Below the pieces are notes generated by a model. That model saw only the letters and a program-made list of their open reading frames with translations, made no database searches and was not told where the DNA came from. A DNA stretch of 64,000 nucleotides from CAZJFH01 sp964545205 (lineage in GTDB: Bacteria > Pseudomonadota > Alphaproteobacteria > Rhodospirillales > Magnetospirillaceae): NCBI GenBank assembly GCA_964545205.1, contig CAZJFH010000021.1, positions 1 to 64,000 of the forward strand, in the 5' to 3' direction. How positions within the stretch are numbered: position 1 is the stretch's first letter; every line of letters starts with the position of its first letter. Shown piece after piece: positions 48,528 to 58,114 of this stretch. The position numbers and the translations under genes were made by a program.

Positions 48528-49693
48528 ACGACGCCCCGCTGTTCTACATCATCACCGGCGAGCCGTCCGGCGACCAGCTCGGCGCCCGGCTGATGGCGGC
48601 GCTGTCGGCGCGGCTCGGCGGACGCGTGCGCTTCGCCGGCATCGGCGGCGAGATGATGGCGGCGCAGGGACTGGTCTCGCCGTTTCCGATCCGCGAGCTG
48701 GCGGTGATGGGCCTCGCCGAGGTGCTGCCGCGCATCCCCAACATCCTGCGGCGCCTGCGCGAGACCGTCGACGACATCCGCGCCCGCCGCCCGGTCGCGG
48801 TGATCACCATCGATTCCTGGGGCTTCACCGGGCGCGTCCACCAGCGCCTGAAGCTGGCCGAGCCGAGCATCGCGCGCCTGCACTACGTGGCGCCGATGGT
48901 CTGGGCCTGGAAAGAGGGTCGGGCGCGCAAGATGGCGGCGCGGATCGACATGCTGATGTGCCTGCTGCCCAACGAGCCGCCCTATTTCCGGCGCCACGGG
49001 CTCGACGCCGTCCATGTCGGCCATCCGGTGATCGAGAGCGGGGCCGAGAACGGCGACGGCGACGGTTTCCGCCGGCGCCACGGCATACCGCCGGAGGCCG
49101 GGCCGCTGGTCTGCGTGCTGCCCGGCAGCCGCCACAGCGAGGTCTCGCGCCTGCTGCCGGTGTTCGGCGCCACGCTGGGCCTGCTCGCCGAGAGACGGCC
49201 CGGGCTGCGGGCGGTGGTGCCGACGGTCGAGACGGTGGCCGACGAGGTCGCCGCGGCGGCGGCGGCGTGGCCGGTGCCGGCGCTGGTGGTGCGCGGCGCG
49301 GCCGAGAAGTACGACGCCTTCGCCGCCTGCGACGCGGCGCTGGCCGCCTCGGGGACGGTGGCGCTGGAACTGGCGCTGGCGCGCCTGCCCAGCGTCGTCG
49401 GCTACCGCATGAACGCCGTGACCTCGTGGCTGGCCCGGCGCCTGGTGAAGCTGAAATGGGTCAGCCTGCCCAATCTCCTGGTCGAGCGCACGGTGATGCC
49501 GGAGCTGCTGCTCGACGAGTGCCGGCCGCCGCTGCTGGCCGAGGCGCTGGAGCGCCTGCTCGACGATCCGGCGGCGCGGCAGGCGCAGCGCGAGGGCATG
49601 ACCGAAGCGCTCGAACGGCTCGGCTACGGCGGCGAGAGCCCGTCGCTGCGCGCCGCCGACGCGGTGCTCGCGCATATCGGCATGGCGCGGTAG
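48524..49693 (+). CDS. lpxB: Lipid A disaccharide synthase LpxB
   Basis: A 389-residue glycosyltransferase (GT19) that joins UDP-diacylglucosamine and lipid X. Seen: IITGEPSGDQLGARLM, FAGIGGEMMAAQG, YVAPMVWAWKEGRARKM, and LPGSRHSEVSRLLPVF (read in parts). It closes the operon that began at rpsB. ATGA overlap with lpxI. Confidence 0.97.
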   Translation: MNDAPLFYIITGEPSGDQLGARLMAALSARLGGRVRFAGIGGEMMAAQGLVSPFPIRELAVMGLAEVLPRIPNILRRLRETVDDIRARRPVAVITIDSWGFTGRVHQRLKLAEPSIARLHYVAPMVWAWKEGRARKMAARIDMLMCLLPNEPPYFRRHGLDAVHVGHPVIESGAENGDGDGFRRRHGIPPEAGPLVCVLPGSRHSEVSRLLPVFGATLGLLAERRPGLRAVVPTVETVADEVAAAAAAWPVPALVVRGAAEKYDAFAACDAALAASGTVALELALARLPSVVGYRMNAVTSWLARRLVKLKWVSLPNLLVERTVMPELLLDECRPPLLAEALERLLDDPAARQAQREGMTEALERLGYGGESPSLRAADAVLAHIGMAR

Positions 49694-49776
49694 GGCGCCA
49701 TTATCCTCCAGTATGGCTTGTCGGGCGCGGCCGCGTTGCGGAGAATGCCGCCGCACCAGAATTCAGGAGGACCACC

Positions 49777-50184
<408 letters not shown>

Positions 50185-50209
50185 GGCCGCGGCCCCGGCG
50201 AGGCCGGGG

Positions 50210-52204
50210 TCACCAGCCCATCCACTTGGCGTATTCGTGGAGGAAGTCGCCGATGATGTCCTCCTTGCCGACCTTGCGCGGGCTGAGCTGCTTGTGCAGT
50301 CCGCCGCGCACGACGATCTCGGCCCGCGGCTGCCAGTTGTCCTTGGCCTCCATCTCGGGGAAGGCGAACGTCCATGGATGGTAGACGCGGCCGCGGATCG
50401 CGTAGGTGAATTCTTCCTCGTCGCCGCGCAGCACCGCGATCGTCGCGTTGTACGGGTTGATCTCGATCTCGGCGGTGCGGCCGTGGCGCTCCAGCTCGGT
50501 CGCGATCTCGCGCAGGGCCGGCGCCACGACGTCGCGCATGAAGGCCGCGACCTCGCGGCGGACCTTGCCGACGCTGGCCATGCGCTGGGCCTCGGCCGAC
50601 TCCTTGCGCCCGACCATCGCCGCGAGCTGACCGCGCCAGTCCCCTTCGGGCAACGTCGCCAGTCCGGTCGCCATCTCCGACAGCGGCGGATGGGTGGTGG
50701 TAGCCGGCGCGCGGCGCGGCGCCGGCAGCCGTTCGCTGTTGAACCCGATCACCAGACTGACGCACATCAGCAGCATCACCACGGCGAACGGCAGGGCGGT
50801 GGTGATCGCCGCCGTCTGCAGGGCGTTGAGGCCGCCGACGACCAGCAGCACGCCCGCCACGACGCCGGCCAGCACCGCCCAGAAGATCCGGGTCTGCCAC
50901 GGCGGCTCCGGATCGCCGCCCGAGGCGATGATGTCGATGACCAGGGCGCCGGAATCGGCCGAGGTGACGAAGAACGTCACCACCATCAGCGTGGCGATCG
51001 CCGAGGTCACCACCGACAGCGGCAGGCGGTCGAGCATCACGAACAGCGCCGTCGGCACGCTCTCGGCCACCGCCGCGCTCATGCCGCCGTCGCCGAACAG
51101 GTCGATGTGGATCGCGGTCTCGCCGAAGACCACGAACCACACGAAGGACAGCAGCACCGGCGCCAGCAGCACCCCGCCGACGAACTCGCGGATGGTGCGC
51201 CCGCGCGAGACGCGGGCGATGAACATGCCGACGAACGGCGCCCACGAGATCCACCAGCCCCAGTAGAACATGGTCCAGCTCGCCTGCCATTCGGTGCCGG
51301 CGTAAGGCAGGGTGCGGAAACTGGTGTAGGGCAGGGTCCAGAGGTAGCGTCCGATGCTCTCGACCAGCGTCGACAGCAGGAACACCGTCGGGCCGAGGGC
51401 GAAGACGAACAGCAGCAGCGACAGCCCGGCCAGCATGTTGAGTTCGCTCAGCCGCCGGATGCCGCGGCCGACGCCGCTGACCGCCGAGGTGGTGGCGATC
51501 GCCGTGATGACGGCGATCAGGATGAGCTGGTTCTCCAGCCCGATGCTCAGCAGCCCGAGATAGTCCAGGCCCGCGTTGATCTGCATGACGCCGACGCCCA
51601 GAGAGGTCGCGACGCCGAACAGGGTGCCGAAGATCGCGAAGATGTCGACCAGCCGCCCGGGCCAGCGATTGATCCGCGTCCCGAGCAGCGGATAGAGCGC
51701 CGAGCGCACGGTCAGCGGCAGGTCGTGGCGGTAGGCGAAATAGGCCAGGCACAGCCCGACGACGATGTAGATCGCCCAGGCGTGCAAGCCCCAGTGCAGG
51801 AAGGCGATGTTCATCGCCTCGCGCGCCGCCTCGATGCTGCCCGGCTCGCCGATGCGCGGATTCGAGAAGTGCAGGATCGGCTCGGCGACGCCGTAGAACA
51901 GCAGGCCGATGCCCATTCCGGCGCTGAACAGCATCGCGAACCAGGTCGGATAGCTGAAATCGGGCTCGTCGCCGCTCTTGCCCAGCTTCAGGCTGCCGTA
52001 GGGGCTGAGGAAGATCCAGACCACGAACAGCAGGAAGCCGGCGACGACCAGGACGTAGAACCAGCCGAAATTGGAGACGATCCTCGACTGGACCGCCTGC
52101 ACGTTGGCGCCGAGCGATTCGGTGAACGCCACCGCCAGCGCGACGAACAGCAGGATCAGGCCGCCGGCGACGTAGGTGACGAACGGATCTATCTTCTTCA
52201 GCAT
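50210..52204 (-). CDS. BCCT family betaine/choline transporter
   Basis: A 664-residue inner-membrane transporter with 12 hydrophobic helices. The signature block FYWGWWISWAPFVGMFIARVSRGRTIREF is present (read in parts). After about residue 500 a large cytoplasmic C-terminal domain follows, with EINPYNATIAVLRG...FTYAIRGRVYHPW, as in BetT-like choline carriers regulated by osmolality. It takes up choline or glycine betaine. No bet genes are near it. It converges with gloA. Confidence 0.92.
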   Translation of the reverse strand: MLKKIDPFVTYVAGGLILLFVALAVAFTESLGANVQAVQSRIVSNFGWFYVLVVAGFLLFVVWIFLSPYGSLKLGKSGDEPDFSYPTWFAMLFSAGMGIGLLFYGVAEPILHFSNPRIGEPGSIEAAREAMNIAFLHWGLHAWAIYIVVGLCLAYFAYRHDLPLTVRSALYPLLGTRINRWPGRLVDIFAIFGTLFGVATSLGVGVMQINAGLDYLGLLSIGLENQLILIAVITAIATTSAVSGVGRGIRRLSELNMLAGLSLLLFVFALGPTVFLLSTLVESIGRYLWTLPYTSFRTLPYAGTEWQASWTMFYWGWWISWAPFVGMFIARVSRGRTIREFVGGVLLAPVLLSFVWFVVFGETAIHIDLFGDGGMSAAVAESVPTALFVMLDRLPLSVVTSAIATLMVVTFFVTSADSGALVIDIIASGGDPEPPWQTRIFWAVLAGVVAGVLLVVGGLNALQTAAITTALPFAVVMLLMCVSLVIGFNSERLPAPRRAPATTTHPPLSEMATGLATLPEGDWRGQLAAMVGRKESAEAQRMASVGKVRREVAAFMRDVVAPALREIATELERHGRTAEIEINPYNATIAVLRGDEEEFTYAIRGRVYHPWTFAFPEMEAKDNWQPRAEIVVRGGLHKQLSPRKVGKEDIIGDFLHEYAKWMGW

Positions 52205-52268
52205 GGCTGAGCCCCGTTTACGGCAGTTCGTCTGCCTTAGAACGGTGCCCGGCCGGCGGAGTTCGAGG

Positions 52269-53480
52269 TTAGACCACGCCTATTTTGCGCAATTCCGATA
52301 CCTCCTCCGCGGTCATCCCCAGCACCTCCCCGAGCACCGCCTCGGTATGCTGGCCGAGCACCGGCGGCGCGTGGCGGTAGGTCGGGGGCGTGGCGCTCAT
52401 CTTGATCGGGCTCGCGACCAGCGGCACCGGCTCGGGTGCCAGCGCGTGCTCCATCGCGACGCGCATGCCGCGCGCCTGGACCTGCGGGTCGGCGAAGGCG
52501 TCGGGCAGGGTGTTGACCGGCCCGGCCGGCACGCCCAGCGGCTCGAGCCCGTCGAGCCAGTGGCTGCGGGTCTGGCGGGCGGTGATGTCCTTGAGCATCG
52601 GGATCAGCACGTCGCGATTGGCCAGCCGTGCGGTGTTGGTCCTGAAGCGCGGATCCTCGGCCAGCTCGGGATGGCCGGCGAAGCGGCAGAACTTGGCGAA
52701 CTGGCCGTCGTTGCCGATCGCCAGGATGACGTAGCCGTCGGCGGCCGGAAACACGCCGTAGGGCACGATGTTGGGGTGCTCGTTGCCGCGACGCACCGGC
52801 GGCCGGCCGGAGATCAGATAGTTCTCGGCCTCGTAGGTCATCCAGGCGAGCTGGCAGTCGAGCAGCGCCATGTCGACGTGCTGGCCCTCGCCGGTGCGCT
52901 CGCGGTGGCGCAGGGCGGCGAGGATGGCGATGGCGGCGTAGGCGCCGGTGATCAGGTCGGCGTTGCCGATGCCGACCTTGACCGGCTCGCCCTCGGGCTC
53001 GCCGGTCAGGCTCATCATGCCGCCCATGCCCTGGGCCAGGAAGTCGTAGCCGGCGCGCGGCGCGTAGGGTCCGGTCTGGCCGAAGCCGGTGACGGAGCAG
53101 TAGACCAGGCCCGGAAACTCGCCCTCGAGCTGCTCCCACGACAGGCCGTAGCGGGCGAGGTTGCCGACCTTGTAGTTCTCGACCAGCACGTCGCACTTCG
53201 CCAGCAGGCGCCGGATCAGCGCCTGGCCCTCGGGGCGCGAAATGTCGACGGCGACCGAGCGCTTGTTGCGGTTGGCCGAAAGGTAGTAGGCGCTCTCGGT
53301 GGTCTCGTCGCCGGCGGCGTCCTTGACGAAGGGCGGACCCCATTTGCGGGTGTCGTCGCCGGCGCCCGGGCGCTCGATCTTGATCACGTCGGCGCCGAGA
53401 TCGCCGAGGATTTGCGTGCAGGACGGCCCGGCCAGCACGCGGGACAGGTCGAGGATGCGGATTCCGGAAAGGGCGCTCAT
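52269..53480 (-). CDS. CaiB/BaiF (class III) CoA-transferase
   Basis: A 403-residue family III CoA-transferase. Seen: RILDLSRVLAGPSCTQILGDLGADVIKIERPG, SANRNKRSVAVDI, DVLVENYKVG, and GNADLITGAYAAIAI with the likely catalytic Asp (read in parts). It moves CoA between carboxylic acids; the natural acids are unknown. It is 7 bases downstream of the AEC transporter gene and probably co-transcribed with it, which hints that the transporter carries the acid. Confidence 0.92.
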   Translation of the reverse strand: MSALSGIRILDLSRVLAGPSCTQILGDLGADVIKIERPGAGDDTRKWGPPFVKDAAGDETTESAYYLSANRNKRSVAVDISRPEGQALIRRLLAKCDVLVENYKVGNLARYGLSWEQLEGEFPGLVYCSVTGFGQTGPYAPRAGYDFLAQGMGGMMSLTGEPEGEPVKVGIGNADLITGAYAAIAILAALRHRERTGEGQHVDMALLDCQLAWMTYEAENYLISGRPPVRRGNEHPNIVPYGVFPAADGYVILAIGNDGQFAKFCRFAGHPELAEDPRFRTNTARLANRDVLIPMLKDITARQTRSHWLDGLEPLGVPAGPVNTLPDAFADPQVQARGMRVAMEHALAPEPVPLVASPIKMSATPPTYRHAPPVLGQHTEAVLGEVLGMTAEEVSELRKIGVV

Positions 53481-53487
53481 GCGGGTG

Positions 53488-54408
53488 TCACCTGGCGAGA
53501 ATCAGGATGGCGGTGGGAATGGTCAGGAAGGCGAGCAGGGTCTGGGCGGTGATGATCGTCGCCATCAGCGGCGCGTCGCCGCCCATCTGCCGCGCCAGCA
53601 CGTAGGCCGAGGCCGAGGCGGGCAGGCCGGCGTAAAGGGTCGCGACGCCGACCACCGTCGCCGGCAGCCCGAGCAGCAAGCCGCCGGCAGCCGCCGCGGC
53701 CGGCAGCAGCACCAGCTTGAAGACGCTGGAGACCAGCACCGGCGCGCCGGTGCCGCGCAGGGCGCCGAGGTCGAGGCCGGCGCCGACCGCCAGCAGGCCG
53801 ATCGGCAGCGCCGCCCCGCCCAGGATCTTCAGCGTCGGCGCGACGCCCGGCGGCAGCGGCAGGTCGCTCCAGTTGATGACGATGCCCAGCAGGCAGGCCA
53901 GAATCAGCGGATTGGTGACGATCGGCCGCACGATCTGCAGCGCGCTCGGCCGGCGCGGCGCCGCGTAGTGGAGCAGGGCGGCGACGCTGATCAGGTTGAC
54001 CATCGGCACCACGACGGCGATGCAGATGGCGGTCAGGGTGACGCCTTCCGCGCCCCACAGCGCCGCCGCCGCCGCCAGGCCGATATAGGTGTTCGGCCGC
54101 ACCGTCCCCTGCAGCATCGACGAGAAGGCGGCACCGCCGACGTCGGCCAGCAACGGCCGCAGCACGATCAGCCCGCCGACCGCGGCGGCGGTCACGCAGG
54201 CCAGCAGGGCGGCGAGCACGGCCCAGGGCAGGCCCTCGACCGGCGCTTCGGCGAGATTGACCGTGAGCAGCGCCGGAAAGGTGACGTAATAGGTGATCTT
54301 CTCGGCCGGCGCCCAGAAGCTGTCGGGCACGAACGCACGCCGCCGCATGCCCCAGCCCAGCAGGATGAGCACGAAAACGGGGATCAGCGCGGCGAGGGCG
54401 GCAATCAT
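53488..54408 (-). CDS. AEC family (auxin efflux carrier-type) transporter
   Basis: A 306-residue membrane protein with about ten hydrophobic helices in the bile-acid/auxin-carrier pattern. Seen: ALIPVFVLILLGWGMRR at the start, YYVTFPALLTVNLA, QGTVRPNTYIGLA, and NPLILACLLGI. Bacterial members move malonate, malate or similar acids. Its close link to a CoA-transferase gene suggests use of a carboxylic acid substrate. Confidence 0.9.
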   Translation of the reverse strand: MIAALAALIPVFVLILLGWGMRRRAFVPDSFWAPAEKITYYVTFPALLTVNLAEAPVEGLPWAVLAALLACVTAAAVGGLIVLRPLLADVGGAAFSSMLQGTVRPNTYIGLAAAAALWGAEGVTLTAICIAVVVPMVNLISVAALLHYAAPRRPSALQIVRPIVTNPLILACLLGIVINWSDLPLPPGVAPTLKILGGAALPIGLLAVGAGLDLGALRGTGAPVLVSSVFKLVLLPAAAAAGGLLLGLPATVVGVATLYAGLPASASAYVLARQMGGDAPLMATIITAQTLLAFLTIPTAILILAR

Positions 54409-54453
54409 GCCGACGAGGCATAGAGCAACCGGCCGTCATGCGCAAGTGGCCGG

Positions 54454-55146
54454 CTACAGCGCCAGCGGGTCGGCTCCGAACAACCACGGATGCAGCCACA
54501 GCAGCAGGCCGTACAGCACCAGTCCGACGACGGTCGGCAGCAGCAGCCGATGGCCGGAGAAGCGGGTCCGCCGGGCGATGATCGCGGCGAAAGGAATGTT
54601 GGAGGTTCGCGCCGCAAGCTCCTGGAACTTCACGGGATTGCCCGCCCGCTTCTTGGCGTCGATCGCCACCGTCCCGGCCAGCGCCAGCACGGCGAAGGCG
54701 CCGAAGAACAGCAGGCTGGCGACGTCGGGATTGGCGAGCATGTGCAGCAGCGCCCACAGGCCGAAGGCCCACATCATCGGGTGCCGCGTGACCGAGAACA
54801 CGCCCAGGCGCCCGGGATCGACGTCGTCGGGCGTGCCGGTGACCGAGGTCGGGTTGTCCTTGCGCATCGCCGCGACGAACAGGATCAGCACGAACGGCAT
54901 GATCGTCAGCGACAGGTGCCGGGCCCAGACCGGCGCCTCCCAGACCGCCGCGAAGGGCGCCGCCACGTAGCTCCAGATCAGCCAGGCCAAGGTCGCCGCC
55001 GAGAACAGCGAGAACGCGCCGCGAAAGCCGTTCTCTCCCAGCCTGGCGACCAGCGCCGGGCGCAGGCCGGTGCTCGAGAACAGGAAATGCCCGCCCGTGA
55101 AGGCGAGCGCGGCAAGGGCGAGTTCGGCGAAGCTTCCGGTGAACAT
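54454..55146 (-). CDS. NnrU-like membrane protein
   Basis: A 230-residue polytopic membrane protein of the NnrU/isoprenylcysteine methyltransferase-like group. Seen: ALAFTGGHFLFSSTGLRPALVARLGENGFRGAFSL at the N-terminus and VTRHPMMWAFGLWALLHMLANPD in the middle (read in parts). NnrU was named from nitric-oxide-related clusters in alphaproteobacteria; its activity is unknown. There are no denitrification genes here. Confidence 0.85.
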   Translation of the reverse strand: MFTGSFAELALAALAFTGGHFLFSSTGLRPALVARLGENGFRGAFSLFSAATLAWLIWSYVAAPFAAVWEAPVWARHLSLTIMPFVLILFVAAMRKDNPTSVTGTPDDVDPGRLGVFSVTRHPMMWAFGLWALLHMLANPDVASLLFFGAFAVLALAGTVAIDAKKRAGNPVKFQELAARTSNIPFAAIIARRTRFSGHRLLLPTVVGLVLYGLLLWLHPWLFGADPLAL

Positions 55147-55182
55147 GGCGGCGAGGATACCCTCGCGGCGCCGCCGAGGAAA

Positions 55183-56169
55183 TCATACGGTGGTCGCGGT
55201 TGCCGGGGCCATGCGGCGCGTCACCCCCTCGATCGCCGCGATCACCGCTTCGGGATGGATGTGGTGCAGCATGTGGCCGGTGTCGGGCAGGATGCGCAGG
55301 CTGGCGCGCGGAATCTCGGCCGCCAGGCGCATCGACTGCAGCCGCGGGTCGGTGACGCGATCCTCGGCGCCGACCAGCACCGCCACCGGCTGGCGCACGA
55401 ACTGGTAGAGGCCGGCCATCTGCGCCGTCGCCGCCGACAGCCGGCCGAGATCGCGGCTGGTGGCCCGGATGTGCGACGGCCGCATCAACAGCTCGCGCGG
55501 AAATGCCGCCGCGAACGGGGCGGGAACCGGGTTGGGCGCGAAGTTGACGCGGCTGAGACGACCGAGGAAACCCGGCAGCACCAGCGGCAGCACGGTCCGC
55601 GCCGCCAGGTCGGCGACCGCCGGCGCGCCGCCGATCGTCACCCCGGTGCGGCCGGCGCGGCGGTCGGGGTAGTAGTAGCCGGAGATCAGCACCAGGCCGC
55701 CGACGACCTCGGGATGGTCGAGGGCCAGCGCCATCGCCACCAGGCAGCCCCAGGAATGGCCGACGACGACCGCGTCGCGCAGCCCCAGGCGATGGCAGGC
55801 CCGCGCGATCAGCGCCGCTTGCCGGCGCGGCGTCCACTCGTGTTCGCGCGGGCGCGTGCTGTAGCCGTATCCGGGGCGGTCGACGGCCACCGCCCGCCAG
55901 CGCTCGGCGGCGGCCGGCATGATGCTGAGCACGAAGTCCTGAACCAGGCTGCCGACGCCGTGGATCATCAGCACCGGCCGGCCGCGCCCGGCGGCGATGT
56001 AGTGGAGGCGGGCGCCGTCGAGGTCGAGCAGGTTGCCGATCGGCGGGTTGCGGCGCTCGGCTTGCCGCGCCCGGCGCTCGGCAAGCGCGGCCATCCCGGC
56101 CAGGGCGCCGATCGGCAACAGGAGCGCTGCGGCGGCAGGCACGCGCCGCACGGGGCGGTGGAGCGGCAT
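55183..56169 (-). CDS. Alpha/beta hydrolase
   Basis: A 328-residue alpha/beta-hydrolase with an N-terminal hydrophobic segment (about residues 12-30) that may be a signal or anchor. The oxyanion region is MIHGVGSL, the nucleophile elbow GHSWG, the acid is probably in VLVGAEDRVTD, and the histidine in LPDTGHMLHH. It resembles epoxide hydrolase/haloalkane dehalogenase-type and esterase members; substrate unknown. Confidence 0.88.
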   Translation of the reverse strand: MPLHRPVRRVPAAAALLLPIGALAGMAALAERRARQAERRNPPIGNLLDLDGARLHYIAAGRGRPVLMIHGVGSLVQDFVLSIMPAAAERWRAVAVDRPGYGYSTRPREHEWTPRRQAALIARACHRLGLRDAVVVGHSWGCLVAMALALDHPEVVGGLVLISGYYYPDRRAGRTGVTIGGAPAVADLAARTVLPLVLPGFLGRLSRVNFAPNPVPAPFAAAFPRELLMRPSHIRATSRDLGRLSAATAQMAGLYQFVRQPVAVLVGAEDRVTDPRLQSMRLAAEIPRASLRILPDTGHMLHHIHPEAVIAAIEGVTRRMAPATATTV

Positions 56170-56226
56170 GGTCCGATCCCGAATGAAAAACGGGCGCGGG
56201 CCCCTGGACCCGCGCCCGTCGCCGCG

Positions 56227-56703
56227 TCAGCGTTCGCCGTAGCCGGACGAGCGGAAGGTCTCGGCGCTGCGCGCCGCGGACTTGCCCGACCGCTCGTCCC
56301 CGAACCGGTCCTGGCCGCGCGGGCCGACATAACCGCCGTATTCGTCGTCGTAGTCGTGCTCGGCGCTCGATTCGCCGCCGCGCATGCGCCTGGCGCGCTC
56401 CCATGCCTGTTCGCCGTAGAGGCGGCCGCGGTCCATCATCTCGTCGCGGCGCTGACGGCCGCGGGCCGCCAACTCCTCGCCGCGGTGGCGGCCGTATTCG
56501 ACCGCCTCCTCGCCGCGATGGCGGCCGCGCTCCCAGTATTCGCGCGCCCGGTTGCGCCCGCGCAGCCACATGTCCTCGCCGCGCATGCGCAGGCGCTCGC
56601 CCTTGTCGCGGACGCCGCCGACGTTGTCCTTCCACATCTTGGCCGCGAGCAGACCGGCGCCGGCCGCCAGCAGGGCCGCCGCCACGGATGTCTTCTTCTG
56701 CAT
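56227..56703 (-). CDS. Membrane-anchored protein with six 11-residue repeats
   Basis: A 158-residue protein. Residues 7-24 are a hydrophobic, Ala/Leu-rich helix, probably an anchor or uncleaved signal. Residues 40-105 hold six back-to-back 11-residue units with the rough consensus xRGEExxxRGR (for example NRAREYWERGR, HRGEEAVEYGR, HRGEELAARGR, QRRDEMMDRGR). Such a hendecad period suits one long charged helix. The C-terminal 50 residues are polar and Asp/Gly/Arg-rich. No family recognised; it recalls YtxH-type or LEA-like stress proteins. It ends 57 bases before the hydrolase gene starts, so they may be co-transcribed. Confidence 0.75.
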   Translation of the reverse strand: MQKKTSVAAALLAAGAGLLAAKMWKDNVGGVRDKGERLRMRGEDMWLRGRNRAREYWERGRHRGEEAVEYGRHRGEELAARGRQRRDEMMDRGRLYGEQAWERARRMRGGESSAEHDYDDEYGGYVGPRGQDRFGDERSGKSAARSAETFRSSGYGER

Positions 56704-56772
56704 GGTGCCTCCTCTCGTCGCTTGCCGTGATCCCTTGCCAGGTAAACAGCGGAGACGCCGGTTGGTTTCGTC

Positions 56773-57243
56773 TCAGCCGCCGGCGCGGAAGTCCCCGGCC
56801 CGCCAGCGGCTCAGGCGCTCGGACATGCGGCGGTGGTGGCCGCCCTGCCAGTAGGCGCGGCGGCATCGCGGGCACTGCATCACCGGCCCGGCGTCGCCGC
56901 GCGAGCGCGGCGGCACCGCGTCCGGGCCGAGCGGGTGCGGGCGTAGCGGCAGGTTGCAGATCAGGCATCGCGAGAACGGCCTGTGCCGCCAGTCGACGCC
57001 GAGGCCCGCCGCCACCTGCGCCGCCCAGCCCTCGAGCGAGTCGCCGTGCAGCCGGAACACCCGTCCGGACGCCAGGCGGCGCTCGGCGATGCGGGCGTCG
57101 CGGGTCAGGATCGTACGGCCTTCGGTCGCCGCGCAGGCGACCAGCCATTCGTCGCCGGCGCCCTGGGGCGGCATGGCGGTGTCGTAGCCGGCGGCGCGCA
57201 GCCAGCGTCCGAGGCCGCCGACCATCTCGTCGCACAGGAACAT
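56773..57243 (-). CDS. Mut7-C family putative RNase with zinc ribbon
   Basis: A 156-residue protein. Residues 1-75 have the PIN-like Mut7-C core (FLCDEMVGGLGRWLRAAGYDTA, then EGRTILTRDARIAERR, in parts), with acidic residues at Asp5 and Asp59-type positions. A C-terminal zinc ribbon carries CLICN and CPRCRRAYWQG. I start at ATG 57243, where the domain begins; upstream sequence in frame is not family-like. Probably acts on RNA. Confidence 0.88.
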   Translation of the reverse strand: MFLCDEMVGGLGRWLRAAGYDTAMPPQGAGDEWLVACAATEGRTILTRDARIAERRLASGRVFRLHGDSLEGWAAQVAAGLGVDWRHRPFSRCLICNLPLRPHPLGPDAVPPRSRGDAGPVMQCPRCRRAYWQGGHHRRMSERLSRWRAGDFRAGG

Positions 57244-57261
57244 CGTCGCATTCGACCTGTT

Positions 57262-57374
57262 TTGTTCACAGCCCGGAAATATGGTGCTTCGGCAGCCGCG
57301 TTTCTTGAGCCCGCGCCTTTGTTTCACGGCACGGGGCGCCGCACGGCCGGGTGTTCTCCACAATGTTTTCCACA
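57262..57374. other. DnaA-box-like motifs in an intergenic gap
   Basis: The gap 57244-57534 holds TTCTCCACA (57354-57362) and TTTTCCACA (57366-57374) on the plus strand, 12 bases apart, each one mismatch from TTATCCACA, and TTGTTCACA (57262-57270) with two mismatches. No AT-rich melting region or origin-type gene is beside it. Otherwise I see nothing in the gap. Confidence 0.3.
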
Positions 57375-57534
57375 GCCGGTCCGAGGGCGCGCCGAACGTG
57401 GCGGAGCCGCAACGATGCTACCGAAAGGTCGCAGACCTGGCCAGCGGGGCTCATACGAAAAGATCAGCGCCGGAACCTTGCCTCGCCCCGGCCGGGGGAG
57501 GAGACTCGAAACAGGGTAGGTAGGGGAGCGGGCC

Positions 57535-58035
57535 ATGCAGACCATCGCCGAAGCCGGACTGGCGACCCTGGTCGGAGCCAGCGAGATCGCCCACAGGGTC
57601 GAGGGAATGGCGGCCGAAATCGTCCAGGATTACGGGGCCGAACTGACGATGGTGGCCTTGCTCGACGGCGGCGTGGTGTTCGCCGCCGACCTGCTGCGGG
57701 CGCTGGGCCGCCAGGGCGCCTCGGTCGACCTGCGCTGCATCCGCCCCGACGACCCCGACCCGGTGGCCGTTCTGAACCTCGAGGGACGCAGCGTGCTGGT
57801 CGTCGACGTGATCATGGACAGCGGCCGGTCGGCGATCGCCGCGCTCGACCTGGTGCGCGGCAGCGGCGCCGCCGAGGCGCGGCTGGCGGTGCTGCTCGAC
57901 CGGCCCTCGCGCCCCAGCCTCGGGCTCAGCCCCGACTACACCGGCTTCATTCTGCCCGATCGTTTCGTGGTCGGCTACGGGCTCGCCGACGACCGCCGCC
58001 ATCGCGAGCGCGCCGACATCGCCGCCCGGGACTAG
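57535..58035 (+). CDS. Hypoxanthine phosphoribosyltransferase-like protein
   Basis: A 166-residue protein of the type I phosphoribosyltransferase fold. MVALLDGGVVFAADLLRAL near residue 39 fits the Hpt start, and SVLVVDVIMDSGRSA (residues 87-100) is the PRPP loop. That loop usually reads VEDIIDTG; here the second acidic residue is Val. PDRFVVGYGLADDRRHR matches the FVVGYGLDY...YR end of Hpt. It may salvage purines, but the loop change leaves this open. Confidence 0.8.
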   Translation: MQTIAEAGLATLVGASEIAHRVEGMAAEIVQDYGAELTMVALLDGGVVFAADLLRALGRQGASVDLRCIRPDDPDPVAVLNLEGRSVLVVDVIMDSGRSAIAALDLVRGSGAAEARLAVLLDRPSRPSLGLSPDYTGFILPDRFVVGYGLADDRRHRERADIAARD

Positions 58036-58114
58036 GGCTCGCGGTCGTGGCCGAGGTCGTGATGAATCCGTGACGGATCGCAGCCGTCAACGGCCGGACG
58101 GCGGCGGAGTTCCG

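Noticed and set aside
53477..57235. A 1252-codon minus-strand frame
   Set aside because: It crosses at least four real genes in the wrong frame and its translation is Arg/Ala-rich without domain patterns.
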